In this document: piece by piece, positions 59,660-64,000 of the stretch
How the letters are laid out: the number at the start of each line of letters is the position of its first letter
How positions within the stretch are numbered: the stretch's first letter is position 1
NCBI RefSeq assembly: GCF_011075055.1
Contig: NC_058146.1
Span: forward strand, 5,828,001-5,892,000
DNA length: 64,000 nucleotides
Source: Mangifera indica
Lineage: Eukaryota > Streptophyta > Magnoliopsida > Sapindales > Anacardiaceae
Direction of reading: 5' to 3'
Made by a program: the position numbers and the translations under genes
Notes under the pieces: model-generated
Database searches by the model: none
Seen by the model: only the letters and a program-made list of their open reading frames with translations
What the model was told of the DNA's origin: nothing

Positions 59660-62600
59660 ATGTTGCTGCAACTTCAACTAAAACCTCTTCATAAATTCAT
59701 GTTAGCGTTTCTCTTTCTCTTATTATCTAGCAGTGCTCTTTCATATAATCGCCCCCCTGCTCGTCCCCCCGTCTTTGTGAAACGTTTACTCTCCAGTTCA
59801 TCGTCTCCAGAACAGGTAATTTGATTTCCGTTTTTGTTTCGTCTAATTACTTTCTGCGTTTCGATTCAATTTATGTTCTGTAAATATTAGATATTATGGA
59901 GAATACAGGAAGTTTATGATCTTTTCGTAAGGAATCTGCTCATTTTCTTCTTCTTCCTCCTATTACTGAGTTGAAGTTCTGGAGAGTTGTTTGTTTCTCT
60001 GGTATAAATTTTCTTTTATGGAATATGAAAATAAAAAGCCGAAAAGATAGGTTTTGGCTTATCATGCATTTTAAATGATTTATGATACCGTTCTTTTAAA
60101 CTATAAAATTATACATTCTTATTTTTATATATAATTTATAAATATAAATAATATATTATTATATAATTAAATAATTTTAAATTAAAAATAAATTATATAT
60201 TAATAAAATTATGTATATCTATTTTAAGTATATAAATATATATATTCTTATACATATTATTATATAATTAAATAATATTTAATTATATAAAAATATATAT
60301 AAATACGTATATAAAATAAATATATATAATATTATTTTTTGTGTATATAAATTATACACACGTAGCATTGCTCTCCTTTCAAAATCTAATCGCAAACTTT
60401 GACTTATAAATGGTGCCGGCAAACAAGATAATGATGATGAAGAGATTAAATGACATTTTCACGGTAAGGTTTGCTCTTAAAAACATTTTTCATTGAAGAA
60501 AAATTATTATTTTATTTTTATTATTTATTTTTTAAAATCATCACATAATCTTAAATTAAATTAAATTAAAAATAAATATTTTAAATATTCAAATTATATA
60601 AGAATCTACATATTTCTTTTTTTTCATCTTTTTTCCATTCTTCCTTTCTTCCCTATCTGAATGATTATAAATAATAATAGTGATTGTATTAGTAAAAATA
60701 TAAATAAGAAAATTAATAACATACAATTGTATACTTAAAGACAAATTATAATTTTTAAAAATGTTAAAGATATTAATAAAATTTTTTAAATGGTTTGAAG
60801 ATTCAAAAAAGTTTGGAGTTTTTTTTGAAAATTTTAAAAATTCAATATGTTAATTAATAGTTTTAAAAATGGTAGTTATAATTTTAAAAAATTGGATAAA
60901 ATATGTCCCCTTAAAATTTTTTAACAGGTTTGAAAACTCAAAAAAGTTTGGAGTTTTTTTGAAAATTTTGAAAATTGAATGTGTCCATCAATAATTTAAA
61001 AAATGATTGTTATAATTTTAAAAAATCAAACAAAATATAATAAATTTAAAATATAAATATTATATTATAAACTATTAGAGTCAAAATAATTTTTTAAAAT
61101 ATTGGGTGAAAATAATAATTTAAGGAAAAAAGAAGTGTTTAGTATGTCATCCATAGGCGAAAAAGTGTGTTTTCTAGGTGAGAAAATGTGATTATTCTTT
61201 GAAGATTATGACAAGGATATGTATCATTTTTAGAATTAAGGTTATAATGGCAGGTATGTTGAATGTTCGTACCTGTATTTAAATATCAATAAAATTTTAT
61301 ATATATTATAATTTAAAAACGTAAATGATATATTATTATATAATTAAATTATTTTAAATTAAAAATAAAATAATATCTAATTATATAATGATATATTATT
61401 TATGTACATAAATTATATATCAAAAATAAATATATATAAAATTACTCTGTATGAAAGTTGATATAACTAACTCATGAAAAATTCAAGAGTGTTAGCTTGA
61501 TATGGTTGTGTAAGAAAATGGTCAATTTGATCATGGACAATGTTAGGCAGAATGATTATATTATAAAGTCAATCTTCTAATTATTTTTGAGTATGTGTAT
61601 TTATAAAATAACGAGATGTTATATATAAATAATGATATATTATTAATTTTATGTTAGATAATTATGGGATGGAATTGCATGCATGCAGGTGCATATCTCT
61701 CTGGTTGGTGAAGACAAAATAAGAGTATCATGGATTACCCAGAGTGAATCTGCTGCAACTGTGAATTATGGTACATCTCCAGGAGATTACAAGTTTTCTG
61801 CAACTGGTGATACGACATCGTATAGATATCTGCTTTACGAGTCAGGTCAAATCCATGATGTTGTTATTGGCCCTTTAGAGCCCAATACAGCATATTACTA
61901 CAGATGTGGCTCTGACTCCGACGCCGAATTCGCTTTCAAAACCCCACCATCTCAGCTTCCAATCAAATTTGCGGTCATAGGTAATATTGCTTCATTTACT
62001 TTTGTTTTAAATTATAATTAATCTCACTCAAAATGAGGGGTAGACAAATTTATACTATATGCTCTTTTATTTTTCACTCAAACTATATTAAAATGACAAA
62101 TTTCACCCTTTGAAATTAAAAAAAAAGGATAAATTCTTACAGTTTGTTAGGTTCTATTAATAAATTCAATTATATTTTGAGAGAAAAAGACAAAATTACC
62201 CGTATTAAAGAAAAAATAAAAAATACCCTTTATTCACAACAAATCATTAAATTGTAGTGTTTGTGTGAAGTGGTGTCTAGTGGCATTGGTAGTAGGATGA
62301 GAAACTTGTAATTTAATGGTAGTGAGAAAGTTTGTATTTGTGGGGAAGAAACAGAGGAGGAAAGTTGCCCTTGGTGAATAAAGAAAAAATATAAAATATT
62401 AAAATTAAAATTAAAATTAGACAAATAAAATTACTAAAATATCCTTTTAAAATAAAGTTAATGGAAAAAATATAATAGTGTGGGACTTTGCTGTCTTTCA
62501 ACTTTAGGGGGTGAAAGTCTATCATTTCAGCGTATATTTGTCGGAACAATAAAATTATGTATACATATTTTTTATACATAAATTATGTATGTATCATTAT

Positions 62601-63926
62601 ATAATTAGATAATTTTAAATTAAAAATAAAATAATATTATATTACATAATAATACATTATTTATGTATAAAAAATATGTATATATAACATTGCTCCAATA
62701 AAAAATAATCACTCTCCCTTTTTCAAATAATTTTTTTATTTATAATATGTGCGATTATATAAGAATGTTCTTCAAATAATTTGTATAGGTGATCTTGGTC
62801 AGACTGGTTGGACAAACTCAACCTTGCAACATATGGCAAAATCCAACTACAGCATCTTGCTACTTCCAGGAGATTTATCATATGCTGATTTTGTTCAACC
62901 TTTATGGGACTCATTTGGGCGCCTGGTGGAACCATTAGCCAGCCAACGTCCCTGGATGGTCACACAAGGCAACCACGAGATTGAAAGAATACCTGTACTT
63001 CATAAAACTCGTTTCACCTCTTACAATGCAAGATGGCGCATGCCGTTTGAAGAAAGTGGCTCCACTTCAAATCTTTACTACTCGTTCAACACTGCAGGTG
63101 TGCATGTTGTTATGCTAGGATCTTACACTGATTTTGATCCTGATTCGGAGCAATACAAATGGCTGGAGCAAGACTTGAAGAAGATTGATAGGAAAAAAAC
63201 TCCATGGATATTTGTTCTTATTCATGCACCTTGGTACAATTCAAATACTGCTCATCAGGGTGAGAAGGAATCAACTGGAATGAAGGAAGCTATGGAAGCT
63301 CTACTTTATGAGGCTCGTGTTGATGTTGTCTTTGCTGGGCATGTCCATGCTTATGAACGCTTTGTAAGCTTTCTTTTCCCTATTCTTCAATTTCCAACAT
63401 CTTCATTCGTAAATAGGCTGGATAAGTCTGAGTTTGAGCTCGAGCTTGCAAAGTTCATTTCAAAGATGTTTGAGCTAAAGTTCAATTTGAGTTTTCGAAC
63501 TCGAATTGAGTTAAGTTTTACTTGATATTGTAGTCAAGTAAAAATGATTAAAACGATGTCGTTTTTATTTGTATTGATCAAAACGACTTATTTTAGTCGA
63601 TTCAAATCAAATTTTTGAAGTTTATAAATTTGATGAGTCGAACACCCTTAAAACTTGAGTTCGAAAATATTTAATTCTTAAACTCAAACTGGAGCTCAAG
63701 TTCACTTGAGCTGAGTTTGTTTAAACTGAATTCGAACTTAAATTTGAATAAACTCAACTCAAATCGAATTTATTTGTAAACCATTTTTTCTCTTCAGTTT
63801 CCATTAATTAATGCATCTTTGCGTGTGTCAACTTTAGACTCGTGTCTTTGATGGGGAAGCTAACGATTGTGGCCCAGTTCATATAACCATTGGCGACGGT
63901 GGCAACCGTGAAGGCCTTGCCAGCGA
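59660..63926 (+). CDS. Purple acid phosphatase, copy C (partial at right edge)
   Basis: Exons in the window: 59660-59815, 61689-61980, 62789-63363, 63838-63926, then GTAAG; the last exon lies beyond the window. The exon phases and lengths match PAP-A (exon 2 is 292 nt and exon 4 is 89 nt in all three). ATG at 59660 (context GGCCATG) opens MLLQLQLKPLHKFMLAFLFLLLSSSALS, a signal peptide. Metal-ligand motifs GDLGQTGW, GDLSYAD, GNHE, HAPWY and GHVHAYER are intact. Two residues are inserted after HQGEKES. The RPWMVTQGNHE region is uninterrupted, so it lacks the extra intron of PAP-B. It lies on the opposite strand to the tandem pair, about 11 kb away. Intron 1 (1.87 kb), intron 2 and intron 3 are swollen by MITEs. 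Confidence 0.92.
60108..60350. mobile_element. AT palindromic MITEs in PAP-C intron 1
   Basis: Two adjacent copies of the AAATAATTTTAAATTAAAAATA core with TATAAATATATATA flanks; a third copy lies at 61285-61445 in the same intron. Confidence 0.5.
62030..62700. mobile_element. MULE-like element and AT MITE in PAP-C intron 2
   Basis: 62030-62540 has long imperfect inverted arms (AATTTCACCCTTTGAAATTA on the left, ACTTTAGGGGGTGAAAGTC on the right) and a GC-richer interior, the MULE-like layout. 62545-62695 is an AT palindromic MITE. Borders are approximate. Confidence 0.4.
63414..63772. mobile_element. hAT-type MITE in PAP-C intron 3
   Basis: The left end TAGGCTGGATAAGTCTGAG and a diverged inverted right end are flanked by TTCGTAAA and TTTGTAAA (7 of 8). 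The centre has AAAACGATGTCGTTTTT and AAAACGACTTATTTT. Arms keep GAGCTCGAGC and AACTCGAA words. The extension of the exon-3 frame past 63363 is intron read-through. Confidence 0.7.
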
Positions 63927-64000
63927 GTAAGTTTTTTTTTTTTTTTTTTTTCGAATGTGTTCATATTATTACTTTACTCATTCAATTTTCAAAATATTTT

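Overview
The window is nuclear DNA from a flowering plant, very probably a eudicot. It is AT-rich, its genes carry GT-AG introns (many of them long and AT-rich), the protein families are plant-typical, and much of the space between genes is plant transposon debris. The species cannot be named from the sequence.

Layout. 1-10.3 kb is repeat-rich: a decayed Ty1/copia polymerase remnant (minus strand), a young CG-rich hAT-type MITE, a Mutator-type element with about 230-bp inverted ends, and a broken DUF1985 gene of the kind carried by plant Mutator elements. At 10.36-11.23 kb is an intronless gene for a basic plant protein of unknown function. At 16.7-19.15 kb (minus) is a six-exon secreted alpha-carbonic anhydrase. 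19.2-28 kb is mostly repeats (hAT MITEs, short AT palindromic MITEs, SINE-like tRNA-derived units). At 28.1-28.6 kb (minus) is a small single-pass membrane protein. At 29.9-31.7 kb (plus) is a two-exon, probably N-myristoylated Ser/Arg-rich protein. At 32.4-38.9 kb (minus) is an eleven-exon SLC35F/DUF914 transporter. At 41.2-48.6 kb (minus) are two tandem purple acid phosphatase (PAP) genes, here PAP-A and PAP-B, each 438 aa. 48.7-59.6 kb is an intergenic repeat desert with a degenerate telomere-like stretch. At 59.66 kb to the right edge (plus) is a third PAP gene, PAP-C, cut off by the window end.

The most interesting feature is in PAP-B. It has one extra 164-nt intron that neither PAP-A nor PAP-C has. 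This intron matches, base for base, a 159-bp insertion with TG...CA ends flanked by a perfect 5-bp direct repeat (GGTGA), as expected of a solo LTR. The repeat supplies the GT donor, and the LTR's terminal CA plus the first G of the second repeat supplies the AG acceptor, so splicing restores the exact parental codons. It looks like an intron born in one step from a retrotransposon insertion, after the tandem duplication that made PAP-A and PAP-B. Both tandem PAP genes also keep a PHR1-type site (GGATATGC) at nearly the same distance from the ATG, which suggests phosphate-starvation control.

The transposons share one theme: a hAT-type MITE family with 8-bp target duplications and a central pair of AAAACG..CGTTTT palindromes, present in copies of very different age, several of them inside introns of the carbonic anhydrase, SLC35F and PAP-C genes.
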